Assembly (NCBI GenBank): GCA_964493075.1
Contig: CAZBNU010000004.1
Coordinates: 1 to 45,759, forward strand
Direction: 5' to 3'
Length of the DNA: 45,759 bases
Source of the DNA: SLFT01 sp964493075
GTDB lineage: Bacteria; Hydrogenedentota; Hydrogenedentia; Hydrogenedentales; CAITNO01
Shown here: one piece after another, positions 1 through 7,783 of the stretch
Layout of the letters: the number at the start of each line of letters is the position of its first letter
How positions within the stretch are numbered: the stretch's first letter is position 1
The notes under the pieces: generated by a model
Told to the model about the DNA's origin: nothing
The model's input: the letters and a program-made list of their open reading frames with translations, nothing else
The model's database searches: none
Made by a program: the position numbers and the translations under genes

Positions 1-1
1 T

Positions 2-1012
2 GATGTTGATGTTGTGGCCCTTTCCGACCCAGACGAAGGAGGACGCAATAAGTTTGGCGCGGAATCAAAAGCGCAGCGCCTCTACGCAGACTACCGGGAA
101 ATGCTTGAAAAAGAACGACCAGACATTGTGACATTGGGTCCCCGCTGGACAGTAAACCACAGGGAGTATCTGCTCGCTTGTGCTGCAGTTGGCGCGCACG
201 GGATTCTTGAAAAACCTTTAACGCCGGACCTCGCGCAGGCAGATGAGGTGGCGGCTGCAATGGATGCCAAAGGACTGTGCTGGGCTATTGCTTTCAACTT
301 CAGAGCTTCCCCCGAAATTGCCCATGCCAAACGCCTTATTTTTGAGGAAGGATTGATCGGCGAAATTCTTGAAGTGCGTAGTCGTGGGAAAGAAGACCAC
401 AGGTCGGGCGGCGAAGACCTGATCGTTCTCGGCATACATCTGTTTGATCTCATGCGTTATCTGCTGGGTGATCCCCAGTGGTGCATGGCACACATCAGCA
501 CAGGCGGAAAGTCGGCAACTCTGGAAGATGTTTACGAGGCCACGGAACCGCTTGGCCCGATTCTAGGCGACACCGTACATGCCACATGGGGCTTTGAACG
601 TGGCATCACCGGACAATTTGCTTCGGTAAAAAATACAGACATCAATCCCAGACGCTGGGGACTGGATATACTGGGAACGGCTGGGGTGGCCACCATTCGC
701 ATGGACGCCAAACCCCAGGTATTTTATGGGGAAACACGCGACTGGGCAACAGGGGATATTCAGTGGAAACCCTTGCCGGACATGCCTGCAATTGAAAAAC
801 GTGAACCGGCGCAAGTCGCCCACTATGCACCCATCATAGACGACCTTATCGCCGCGATTGAGGAAAAGCGCCGACCACTAGTGAGCCTGCAGGACGGACT
901 GGCTGCAACAGAAATGATACAGTCCGTTTTTGAATCACATATACACCAGCGACGCCTTATGTTTCCGTTGGAAAACCGAGAGCACCCACTGCATAAGAAA
1001 ACCGACTTATAA
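2..1012 (+). CDS. Gfo/Idh/MocA family oxidoreductase, 5' end cut by window
   Basis: Partial gene. The frame is open to the first base of the window, reading D-V-D-V-V-A-L-S-D-P, which resembles the end of the second beta strand of a Rossmann fold. The N-terminal GxGxxG part therefore lies outside. The family uses NAD(P) to oxidise or epimerise sugars and cyclitols. Visible support is the EKPLT motif (the family's EKP signature) after a G-I-L strand, followed by a C-terminal region typical of the family, with an acidic/histidine stretch (GIHLFDLMRYLLG) in the substrate domain. The stop is TAA at 1010-1012. An in-frame GTG at 14 is not the real start, because homology continues upstream of it. 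The gene converges on dapF with about 50 nt between them. Substrate cannot be told. The family is certain, the exact role is not. Confidence 0.88.
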   Translation, partial: DVDVVALSDPDEGGRNKFGAESKAQRLYADYREMLEKERPDIVTLGPRWTVNHREYLLACAAVGAHGILEKPLTPDLAQADEVAAAMDAKGLCWAIAFNFRASPEIAHAKRLIFEEGLIGEILEVRSRGKEDHRSGGEDLIVLGIHLFDLMRYLLGDPQWCMAHISTGGKSATLEDVYEATEPLGPILGDTVHATWGFERGITGQFASVKNTDINPRRWGLDILGTAGVATIRMDAKPQVFYGETRDWATGDIQWKPLPDMPAIEKREPAQVAHYAPIIDDLIAAIEEKRRPLVSLQDGLAATEMIQSVFESHIHQRRLMFPLENREHPLHKKTDL

Positions 1013-1061
1013 CGGGCTAGAAGGTATCACGGCAAACGTTTCGTGGTTAGAAAACACAACG

Positions 1062-1901
1062 TCATTCTGGCCAAATTCCGCTAAATACTTCGGTGGCGGG
1101 TCCTTCCTGATAGACAGCGTTATCTTCTGCCCATTCAATCAGCAATTTTCCGTGAACCAATTGAACGTGAACACGCCTGTCCACCCGTTCCGTAAGCATG
1201 GATGCCAGTGCAGCGCCACAGGAACCACTTCCGCTCGCCATTGTGATGCCGCTGCCCCGTTCCCAGATACGCATGACGATATTCTGTCGGTCAATGACAT
1301 TTACGAACTCTACATTTGTTCGTGCAGGAAATGCCGGATGGGATTCAACTTTCGGGCCTAAATCCGTCAGGTCAACTGATGTCGCATCCTCCACAAATAT
1401 AACAGCGTGGGGATTACCAATGTTAGCGCAGGTTATATGCACTTCACGTCCGTCCTGCAATTGCAGCGCTTCTTCAATCACCGGCCCCGCAGGCCCTAAC
1501 ATAGGAATATCGGCACGGTCGAACCGCGGCGCTCCCATGTTGGAACGCACTGACACCACTTTGCCGTCTTCCACGCTCAACTTGACCCGGTTCGGTCCCG
1601 CCTTTGTTTCAATAACAAACTCGGTCTGGTCAATCATATTCCGCTCATACACGTACTTCGCAAAACACCGTATACCGTTGCCACAGGTTTCCGCCTCGCT
1701 GCCATCCGCATTAAAAATGCGCATGCAGAAAGGATGTTCATCACCGGGCATCACCAGAATAATGCCATCAGAACCGGCGCCAAGATGCCGGTGGCTCATC
1801 GCCCTGGAAAGTGCCGCTGGATTTTCGACAGAAAATTTCTCCGTATCAATAAAGAAGTAATCGTTGCCTAGTCCGTGTAACTTTGTAAATTCGATTCCCA
1901 C
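1062..1901 (-). CDS. dapF: Diaminopimelate epimerase
   Basis: Converts LL- to meso-diaminopimelate in the cytoplasm, the last step before lysine and the peptidoglycan cross-linking residue. The protein has 279 residues, the usual length. Both catalytic cysteines are visible: C73 in ETCGNGIRCF and C228 in SGSGSCGAA. The N-terminal FTKLHGLGND and the RIWERGSG segment before the second cysteine are family hallmarks. The second-cysteine loop reads SGSGSC rather than the common CGTGAC, a mild variant. The start is GTG at 1901, sharing one base with the TAG stop of ddl (TAGTG), with an AAGGAAG ribosome-binding site inside the end of ddl. The two genes are therefore translationally coupled, and both serve cell-wall precursor synthesis. 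The presence of DapF implies a DAP-type peptidoglycan. Confidence 0.96.
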   Translation of the reverse strand: MGIEFTKLHGLGNDYFFIDTEKFSVENPAALSRAMSHRHLGAGSDGIILVMPGDEHPFCMRIFNADGSEAETCGNGIRCFAKYVYERNMIDQTEFVIETKAGPNRVKLSVEDGKVVSVRSNMGAPRFDRADIPMLGPAGPVIEEALQLQDGREVHITCANIGNPHAVIFVEDATSVDLTDLGPKVESHPAFPARTNVEFVNVIDRQNIVMRIWERGSGITMASGSGSCGAALASMLTERVDRRVHVQLVHGKLLIEWAEDNAVYQEGPATEVFSGIWPE

Positions 1902-2929
1902 TATATTTCTTCCTTATCCAATTTATCCGATGCCCTTTGAATGGCATCTTCAACCAGTAATGCTATCAAGTCGTTATAGGATATGCCCGCCACTGCCGCC
2001 GCCTGCGGGAATAGAGAGGTGGCTGTGAGACCTGGAACAGTGTTGACCTCAAGCCAGACTGGACCACTGTCGTCAATGATAAAATCGCTTCGGCTCCACC
2101 CTTTGCAACCCAACGCCTTGTGAGCCGCCAGCGCAGCATCCTGCACACTTTTTGCCAGATGTTCCCCAATGCGGGCTGGCGTGATCTCCTGACATGCACC
2201 CGGCGTGTACTTCGAGTAATAGTCAAAGAACTTGGAAGTATCGGGCCGTATTTCTGTAACAGGCAGCGCCCGTGCCTCTTCCTGCGTTTTCAGATCAAGA
2301 ACAGCGCAAGTCACTTCCAGGCCCTTCACATACTGCTCCACCATTACAACATTTTCTATCGGCATAATTTCATCCATATCACGAATGAACTCATGTTCGT
2401 TTTTCGGAATGGCCATGCCACAACTGGATCCCTGACTGGGCGCTTTAATAACTGCGGGTAAACCGATTTCGTCTTCAACGCGATTAATCACCGCTTTGTG
2501 ATGTGTTGTCCACGCATCATGTTCAAGAACGAAGTGAAGCGCTGTATTAATTCCTGCCGCTTTGACCACATCTTTCGAACGAATCTTATCCAAGGAAAGG
2601 GCGCTTGCTGCACAACCACTCCCGGTATAGGGCAGATTAAGACAATCCAACAGTCCCTGGATACGTCCATCCTCACCGTTCGGACCGTGAAGCGCTATGA
2701 ACACACAAGCAGGGGACACAGCCAGAAGTTGTTCAATAGCCATACCGATGGAAACAGGATTTCCCTGCGAAAATTGCCAGGCACCATCCTTGCGTAAAAG
2801 TATTTCTACAGGATCGTATCCCAACTCTGTCAAAGCCCCGATCACCCCCTGACCCGACCGAAGCGATACCTCGTGCTCCAGACTTGCCCCGCCCATCAAA
2901 ACCGCAATCTTCTTTTTACTGTTGGCCAT
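1901..2929 (-). CDS. ddl: D-alanine--D-alanine ligase
   Basis: ATP-grasp enzyme that joins two D-alanines for the peptidoglycan pentapeptide. It has 342 residues, normal for the family. The N-terminus carries the ligase signature GGxSxEHEVSLRSG. HGPNGEDGRIQG and LPYTGSG follow, and the metal-binding EVNTVPGLT segment begins at E294. The start is ATG at 2929 with GGAAAG upstream. It is the first gene of a two-gene unit with dapF (one-base overlap). A CCCATCC/GGATGGG hairpin lies about 60 nt upstream in the divergent region shared with the MshEN-CNBD gene. The identification is firm. D-Ala versus D-Lac or D-Ser specificity was not examined in detail, but nothing suggests resistance-type variants. 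Confidence 0.96.
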   Translation of the reverse strand: MANSKKKIAVLMGGASLEHEVSLRSGQGVIGALTELGYDPVEILLRKDGAWQFSQGNPVSIGMAIEQLLAVSPACVFIALHGPNGEDGRIQGLLDCLNLPYTGSGCAASALSLDKIRSKDVVKAAGINTALHFVLEHDAWTTHHKAVINRVEDEIGLPAVIKAPSQGSSCGMAIPKNEHEFIRDMDEIMPIENVVMVEQYVKGLEVTCAVLDLKTQEEARALPVTEIRPDTSKFFDYYSKYTPGACQEITPARIGEHLAKSVQDAALAAHKALGCKGWSRSDFIIDDSGPVWLEVNTVPGLTATSLFPQAAAVAGISYNDLIALLVEDAIQRASDKLDKEEI

Positions 2930-2989
2930 CGAATTCTTTCTTTCCTTGGAAGGTGGTAAGTGGTTTGTTGCTGTGGAGTAAGGCTATTC

Positions 2990-3008
2990 CCCATCCTGTA
3001 TGGATGGG
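2990..3008. other. Inverted repeat in ddl leader region
   Basis: A perfect 7-bp dyad, CCCATCC (2990-2996) and GGATGGG (3002-3008), with a 5-nt loop, lies between the divergent ddl and MshEN-CNBD genes. It could be a small RNA hairpin in the ddl leader or an operator. No T-run follows on either strand, so it is not a standard terminator. Confidence 0.4.
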
Positions 3009-3052
3009 AAATTGACCCGAAGTTACGCCTATATAGTGAATCTTTTCAGACA

Positions 3053-3080
3053 TTGTTGTCAAACTCGCAGTTGTGTATAA
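3053..3080 (+). promoter_or_regulatory. Predicted sigma70-type promoter for the MshEN-CNBD gene
   Basis: TTGTTG (3053-3058), a 16-nt spacer and a perfect TATAAT (3075-3080) lie about 58 nt before the start codon at 3138. The position and the consensus -10 box support it. The -35 box is weak. Confidence 0.5.
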
Positions 3081-3137
3081 TGTAAGTATGGCTGTAATGC
3101 GACCTGTTTTCTGAAACCGTTATAAAAGCAAGAAGGA

Positions 3138-4550
3138 ATGACTACCGTGTTATGGGGTTCCAAAAAATCTGATACGACCAAAACAACGCCACCAGCGCCT
3201 GCCCAGCAGACGGATGCACCCGCACAAAACAGAAGGCCCACAACATCCACTGCGACCGGCCTGCTCAAGCGTCCAACCGACATGCCCCAGAAAACAGTCC
3301 CCCGCGATGAACTGCCCCGCTTTCTGGTTTCCGAGGGTCACATTTCTGAAGAACAAGTTCGCTATGCACTTAAGGTACAGCAGGAAACAGGTGTATTTTT
3401 TGGGGAGGTTCTCGCCAAAGAGGGGGTACTAGGAAACCAGTCTCTGGTCAGTTATCTTGCAAAGAATTGTAAAATTCCGCATATCGGTTTACTGGATTAC
3501 CTTATTGATAAATCTCTGCTTGCACTGATACCGGAGGAAATATGTTGGAAGTATCACTTGCTGCCTGTGGATAAAATGGGGCGTAATCTGACTATTGCGA
3601 TGGTCAATCCTCTGAATAATGCCGCACTGGAGGCAGTGCAGAAAATCTGTCCCGACCTCCGCATAAAGCCAATTCTTTGCAGCCATGACCATTTTGAGAC
3701 GGTTGCAAAAAAGATTTTTGGGAATGAAGGCGAGGAACATGACGATTCTAGCTGGGCAGATGTTCCTTGCGCCGAAGATGCAGGTGTTCCCGAAACAGCA
3801 GAAACAGTGGCTACAACGACATCTACTTCAGTAGAAGAAGCCGATACTTCAGCATCACCCGCCGTCACCGATCCCGAAGTCGTTGCAAATGAAGAGGCCA
3901 CCCAGACGGAGTTTTCTGCACCGGATATACAGCAATCCAAACAGAAGGAATCCGGGGATACTGTTGCACGAAACAGCAATAAACTGTTGGAAAGTGTATT
4001 TGGGGCGGTTTCAGCTCATGACCTGACAGCAAAGGAAGACAATGCTTCAAAAGTGGAGAAGGAACTTACTCCTCCAGAAATGAGTACACTCGAATCGGTG
4101 ATGCATACCTATACGAATGCAATGGTCAACAGTATGCACGATACCTACGAATTGCTCGCACGAAAAATCAGTTTCTTCAACGGTGTCAGCCCAGAAGACG
4201 TGGCAAAAATATTTGCTCAAGGCAATGTCGCCGAGTACGATCCCGCCGAAATGCTTTTTGACAAGGGAGACCATGGCGATACCATGTTTGTCATTTTGAA
4301 CGGACGTGTAAAAATTCGGGACGGCGCAAAACAAATTGCCATATTGCAGGCGGGTGACATTTTCGGAGAGATGGCCCTTGTAAGCGATGCTCCACGAAGC
4401 GCCACCGCAGTAACGATGACGCAATCCGATCTGCTGGCGCTCAGTTTTGAAGATATCTTACATAAAATACCATCGCAGGTGGCCGCGCAGCTACTCGTCA
4501 ACATCATCATTACCCTGGCAGACCGTTTACGATCAGCAAATCAGAACTGA
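3138..4550 (+). CDS. MshEN-like (c-di-GMP-type) domain fused to a cyclic-nucleotide-binding domain; no ATPase
   Basis: A 470-residue cytoplasmic protein in three parts. Residues 1-55 are a Pro/Thr-rich tail. Residues about 56-195 match the N-terminal domain of GspE/PilB/MshE ATPases. This part has two copies of the MshEN pattern, around PRFLVSEGHISEEQVRYALK and FGEVLAKEGVLGNQSLVSYL, followed by IPEEICWKYHLLPV. Residues 196-340 are an acidic, low-complexity linker. Residues about 340-470 form a Crp-type CNBD with a phosphate-binding cassette (G410-E411 ... R420-S421-A422). The P-loop ATPase expected after an MshEN domain is absent, as is any helix-turn-helix. MshEN domains of known ATPases bind c-di-GMP, so a two-signal adaptor is an inference. 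The start is ATG at 3138 with AGAAGGA five nt upstream. The neighbouring radical SAM gene lies 64 nt downstream. pilT and pilD elsewhere in the window make a pilus or secretion role possible. Confidence 0.88.
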   Translation: MTTVLWGSKKSDTTKTTPPAPAQQTDAPAQNRRPTTSTATGLLKRPTDMPQKTVPRDELPRFLVSEGHISEEQVRYALKVQQETGVFFGEVLAKEGVLGNQSLVSYLAKNCKIPHIGLLDYLIDKSLLALIPEEICWKYHLLPVDKMGRNLTIAMVNPLNNAALEAVQKICPDLRIKPILCSHDHFETVAKKIFGNEGEEHDDSSWADVPCAEDAGVPETAETVATTTSTSVEEADTSASPAVTDPEVVANEEATQTEFSAPDIQQSKQKESGDTVARNSNKLLESVFGAVSAHDLTAKEDNASKVEKELTPPEMSTLESVMHTYTNAMVNSMHDTYELLARKISFFNGVSPEDVAKIFAQGNVAEYDPAEMLFDKGDHGDTMFVILNGRVKIRDGAKQIAILQAGDIFGEMALVSDAPRSATAVTMTQSDLLALSFEDILHKIPSQVAAQLLVNIIITLADRLRSANQN

Positions 4551-4614
4551 TTTTTCAATTGATTGCCAATCTTTTTTTGCAACATGGTATATCGACATCT
4601 TCAGGAACATTCCC

Positions 4615-5571
4615 ATGTCCATGATCAGAAAATGGAAGAAAACATATTACATGCCAGGCGTTGATTCACGCTGGTGGGTTGATATGACCAAGCGACTAAT
4701 TTGCCGCCGCGTACCCTCCTTTCCCAGGATGGTGCAGATTCAAACCCGAACTGGCTGCAACGCCGCCTGTGTGTTCTGTCCGCATCCTGATACCTACGAT
4801 AAATTACCCAAAGGACAAATGTCCGATTCGCTCTTTCATAAAATTGTTGATGAAATTGCAGAGCACAATGTGACCCAACGCATCAGCCCTTATCTCATGA
4901 ATGAGCCTTTTTTCGACAAAACAATTCTGGATAAAGCACGTTATATAAAGAAAAACGTTCCCAAGGCACGTATTGTGATCACCACCAATGGCGGTCTGCT
5001 CTCAAAGTCAGTTGTGGCGGATCTGGTAAAAAACAATCCCTTGCGCGCTCTGTATATTTCCATACAGGGATTGGAAAAAGAATCTTATGAGGAGACCATG
5101 CGAGGAGCACTGGTTTTCGAAAAAACAAAAGAAAATGTGGAACACCTGATTGATATGCGAAATCAGTATGCCCCTGATCTGAAAATCGTTGTGACCATGG
5201 TCAAGACCAATCGTATTGACGCAGAAGCCGCAGTAAAATATTGGAAATCGCGCGGCATAGATTCAAAATACACGATGCTTGAAAACCGCGGCGGCAATAC
5301 AGAAGCCTTCGACAGGCTCAATGCCGGAGATAAACGCGTCTTTCTGGATTGTGTACGTCTCCTAAAAAATGCCTATATCCTCTTCAATGGCGATATGGTG
5401 CTGTGTTGCACGGATTATTACAAAACCATGGTGCTGGGCAATATCACAGATTCAAGCATCGCTGCAGTATGGAATTCGGAAAAGGCGCTAAAAATCCGAC
5501 GAGATTTCCTTCGCGGTGATTTAAGCGAAATCCCATTATGCGCTGAATGTTTTGTGTCCACCATCAAATAA
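4615..5571 (+). CDS. Radical SAM protein with SPASM domain
   Basis: A 318-residue protein. The radical SAM [4Fe-4S] motif is C48-x3-C52-x2-C55 (TGCNAACVFCPHP). A C-terminal SPASM-like cysteine set follows: C246, C264/C265, C309 and C312 (PLCAEC), with the usual VLGNI and I-x-x-V-W segments between. SPASM enzymes modify peptides, proteins or carbohydrates, or carry auxiliary clusters. The substrate cannot be told, and no small precursor-peptide gene is seen beside it. The start was set at ATG 4615 because AGGAAC lies 6 nt upstream. An earlier in-frame ATG at 4447 would overlap the previous gene by about 100 nt. The gene probably shares a transcript with the MshEN-CNBD gene upstream. Confidence 0.9.
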   Translation: MSMIRKWKKTYYMPGVDSRWWVDMTKRLICRRVPSFPRMVQIQTRTGCNAACVFCPHPDTYDKLPKGQMSDSLFHKIVDEIAEHNVTQRISPYLMNEPFFDKTILDKARYIKKNVPKARIVITTNGGLLSKSVVADLVKNNPLRALYISIQGLEKESYEETMRGALVFEKTKENVEHLIDMRNQYAPDLKIVVTMVKTNRIDAEAAVKYWKSRGIDSKYTMLENRGGNTEAFDRLNAGDKRVFLDCVRLLKNAYILFNGDMVLCCTDYYKTMVLGNITDSSIAAVWNSEKALKIRRDFLRGDLSEIPLCAECFVSTIK

Positions 5572-5616
5572 TGGCTTAAACTGCGGGGTTTGGAGAAAAA
5601 AAACGATGGTATATGT

Positions 5617-5646
5617 TTGACATTGCCATCATGTTTACATTACGAT
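5617..5646 (+). promoter_or_regulatory. Predicted sigma70-type promoter for the acyl-CoA dehydrogenase
   Basis: A perfect TTGACA (5617-5622), an 18-nt spacer and TACGAT (5641-5646) lie about 90 nt before the start codon at 5739. This leaves a leader of roughly 85 nt containing a 7-bp dyad. Confidence 0.55.
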
Positions 5647-5687
5647 AACAGACTGTAGTTATTGTTAGAGAATTGTTTGTTGTAGCG

Positions 5688-5707
5688 TTTACCTGTCGGT
5701 AGGTAAA
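5688..5707. promoter_or_regulatory. Dyad in the acyl-CoA dehydrogenase leader, candidate operator
   Basis: TTTACCT (5688-5694) and AGGTAAA (5701-5707) form a perfect 7-bp inverted repeat with a 6-nt centre, just downstream of the predicted promoter. Size and position fit a repressor operator of the TetR or GntR kind, which commonly control fatty-acid degradation genes. It could also be an RNA hairpin. No regulator gene lies next to it. Confidence 0.4.
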
Positions 5708-5738
5708 TAAACTTAGTTACTAATATGAGGGTAAGGTC

Positions 5739-7682
5739 ATGGCTGAAGACACACAGGCAAAAGATGTCGCAATGGAGATGGCGGAAGACGCACGTGATAC
5801 CACGTGGGAATACAGAAGTTTCACCGCTGAAATGTTCAAAGGCAAATTCGGATGGGATTTGCTGCACCCGTTCCCCGTACAACCGGAAGAAGACAAGAAG
5901 ATTGGTGACGAATTACTGGTCAAAGTTAAGGATGTCCTTGAAAATCACATTGATCCCTACGTTATCGATCGCGATGGTGAGTATCCCCGCGAGGCTCTTG
6001 ATGCGCTTGCGGAATTAGGCCTTTTCGGTATGAAAATCCCGAAGGAGTATGGTGGTCTGGGCTTGTCCGTATCCAACTATGCCCGGGTACTTGGTCTTGT
6101 CGGCAGTTACTGCGGCAGCACCGTCACGTATCTATCCGCCCACCAGAGTATTGGCGTACCCGAACCCTTGAAAAGTTTTGGTACAGAAGAACAGAAAAAG
6201 AAGTTCCTGCCCCGTCTTGCAAAGGGTGAAATTTCTGCATTCGCATTGACGGAACCCGATGTGGGTAGTGATCCGGCTAAAATGATCACCTGGGCTGAAC
6301 CGTCAGAAGACGGTAGCCACTATATTCTCAATGGCGATAAACTCTGGTGCACCAATGGCTGGGATGAACGGACATCGCTCGTCGTTGTAATGGCCCGCAC
6401 CCCTGATAAGATGTCCAAGAGTGGAAAGCCTATCCCGCAAATTTCGGCATTCGTAGTAGAAACAAACTCCCCTGGCGTTGAGCGGGTTCGTCGTTGTCAG
6501 TTTATGGGTCTGCGCGGTATTGCCAATGGAGCACTGACCTTTAAAGACGTTAAGGTGCCAGCAGAAAACCTTATTGGTAAGCCTGGCATGGGACTTAAGA
6601 TCGCTCTGAATACACTCAACACGGGACGTCTCGGACTGCCTGCAGCCGGTATCGGATCGTTAAAGATGTTTATCAAAGAACTAGAAGAGTGGACCACAAA
6701 ACGTGTGCAATGGGGTCAGTCAGTTGGTAAACACCAGTCTATTTCCAGGAAGATCGCCATATACACGGCACATCTTTTCGCCATGCAGAGCATGGTCTCT
6801 CTTACCTGCGCATTTGCAGACAAGAAAGATGCGGATATACGCCTTGAGGCAGCGGCAGCAAAGTATTTCTGCTCCGAGTATGTATGGAAATGCCTGGACG
6901 ACTACATTCAGATTCGTGGCGGTCGTGGTTACGAAAATCCTCTTTCTCTTTACGAACGCGGCGAGAAACCCTCTGCTGCAGAAATCACCTTGCGCGATAT
7001 GCGCATTGGACGTATCTTTGAAGGCTCTTCCGAAGTCATGCATTTGATCATGGCCCGTGAAGCCCTTGATATGCACTTCAGCCTGGCCATGCCGCTCATG
7101 AAACCCAAGAAAGGCGTAAAGGTCAACAAGGTTGCTCTTTTGGCAAAAATCATTATGTTCTATGCCAAGTGGTATCCGAGCACCTATATGCCAGCATCTG
7201 TATCGTTCAACGTTTCCAAACTTAACGGCACTAATCAGGCTCACCTGTCGTTTGTGGCAAAAACCTGCAAGAAACTTGCGCGCACCATTTTCCACACCAT
7301 GGGTAAATACCAACTCGCCTTGGAATATGAGCAAGTCATTCTCGGAAATTACGTTGATATCGGTACTGACCTTTTCGTCATGGCATCCACGTTGTCTTAT
7401 GCGGAAAGCATGTTAAAACAAAATCCCGAAGATCAGACGCCACAGGACTTGGCGGACTTGTTCTGTGCAGAAGCACGGCGACGGATTTCGATGAACTTCA
7501 AGATGGCGAAAGAAGGCAAGCACAACAAGAAATACAATAAGGTCGCGAACCTGCTTATGGATGGCAAACTGGAATGGCTTGCCATGGATGCGATGACCGA
7601 TGTTCCTCCGAAATATCGCGACTATGCAAAGAACGACTATGAACACCCTGAAACCAAACTGACCAAAGAGATGAAGAAGTAA
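5739..7682 (+). CDS. Long-form acyl-CoA dehydrogenase
   Basis: FAD enzyme that introduces the alpha-beta double bond into acyl-CoA, the first step of beta-oxidation. It has 647 residues, against about 380 for short- and medium-chain enzymes. The core spans about 60-440. It includes the signature ALTEPDVGSD (169-178), the LWCTNG strand, the RGGRGYE segment and RIFEGSSEVM, in which E428 matches the catalytic glutamate of the medium-chain and very-long-chain enzymes. About 200 extra C-terminal residues, largely helical and lysine-rich, recall the C-terminal domain of the VLCAD/ACAD9 group. Long-chain substrates are therefore likely but not shown. The start is ATG 5739 with GAGGGTAAGG upstream. 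The gene has its own promoter, a dyad in the leader and a strong terminator, so it is monocistronic. Confidence 0.93.
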   Translation: MAEDTQAKDVAMEMAEDARDTTWEYRSFTAEMFKGKFGWDLLHPFPVQPEEDKKIGDELLVKVKDVLENHIDPYVIDRDGEYPREALDALAELGLFGMKIPKEYGGLGLSVSNYARVLGLVGSYCGSTVTYLSAHQSIGVPEPLKSFGTEEQKKKFLPRLAKGEISAFALTEPDVGSDPAKMITWAEPSEDGSHYILNGDKLWCTNGWDERTSLVVVMARTPDKMSKSGKPIPQISAFVVETNSPGVERVRRCQFMGLRGIANGALTFKDVKVPAENLIGKPGMGLKIALNTLNTGRLGLPAAGIGSLKMFIKELEEWTTKRVQWGQSVGKHQSISRKIAIYTAHLFAMQSMVSLTCAFADKKDADIRLEAAAAKYFCSEYVWKCLDDYIQIRGGRGYENPLSLYERGEKPSAAEITLRDMRIGRIFEGSSEVMHLIMAREALDMHFSLAMPLMKPKKGVKVNKVALLAKIIMFYAKWYPSTYMPASVSFNVSKLNGTNQAHLSFVAKTCKKLARTIFHTMGKYQLALEYEQVILGNYVDIGTDLFVMASTLSYAESMLKQNPEDQTPQDLADLFCAEARRRISMNFKMAKEGKHNKKYNKVANLLMDGKLEWLAMDAMTDVPPKYRDYAKNDYEHPETKLTKEMKK

Positions 7683-7709
7683 AACTAAAAGTAGCACCAA
7701 AAAACGCTG

Positions 7710-7750
7710 GTTGCGGGAAACAAGCAATTGTCTCCCGCAACTTTTTGTTT
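7710..7750 (+). terminator. Rho-independent terminator of the acyl-CoA dehydrogenase gene
   Basis: A perfect 9-bp stem, GTTGCGGGA (7710-7718) with TCCCGCAAC (7733-7741), is followed at once by TTTTTGTTT. An A-run at about 7699-7704 on the other side means it may also stop the converging minus-strand gene. Confidence 0.9.
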
Positions 7751-7783
7751 AAAATGTGGGGGAGAGAATAAAGATAAACGGCC

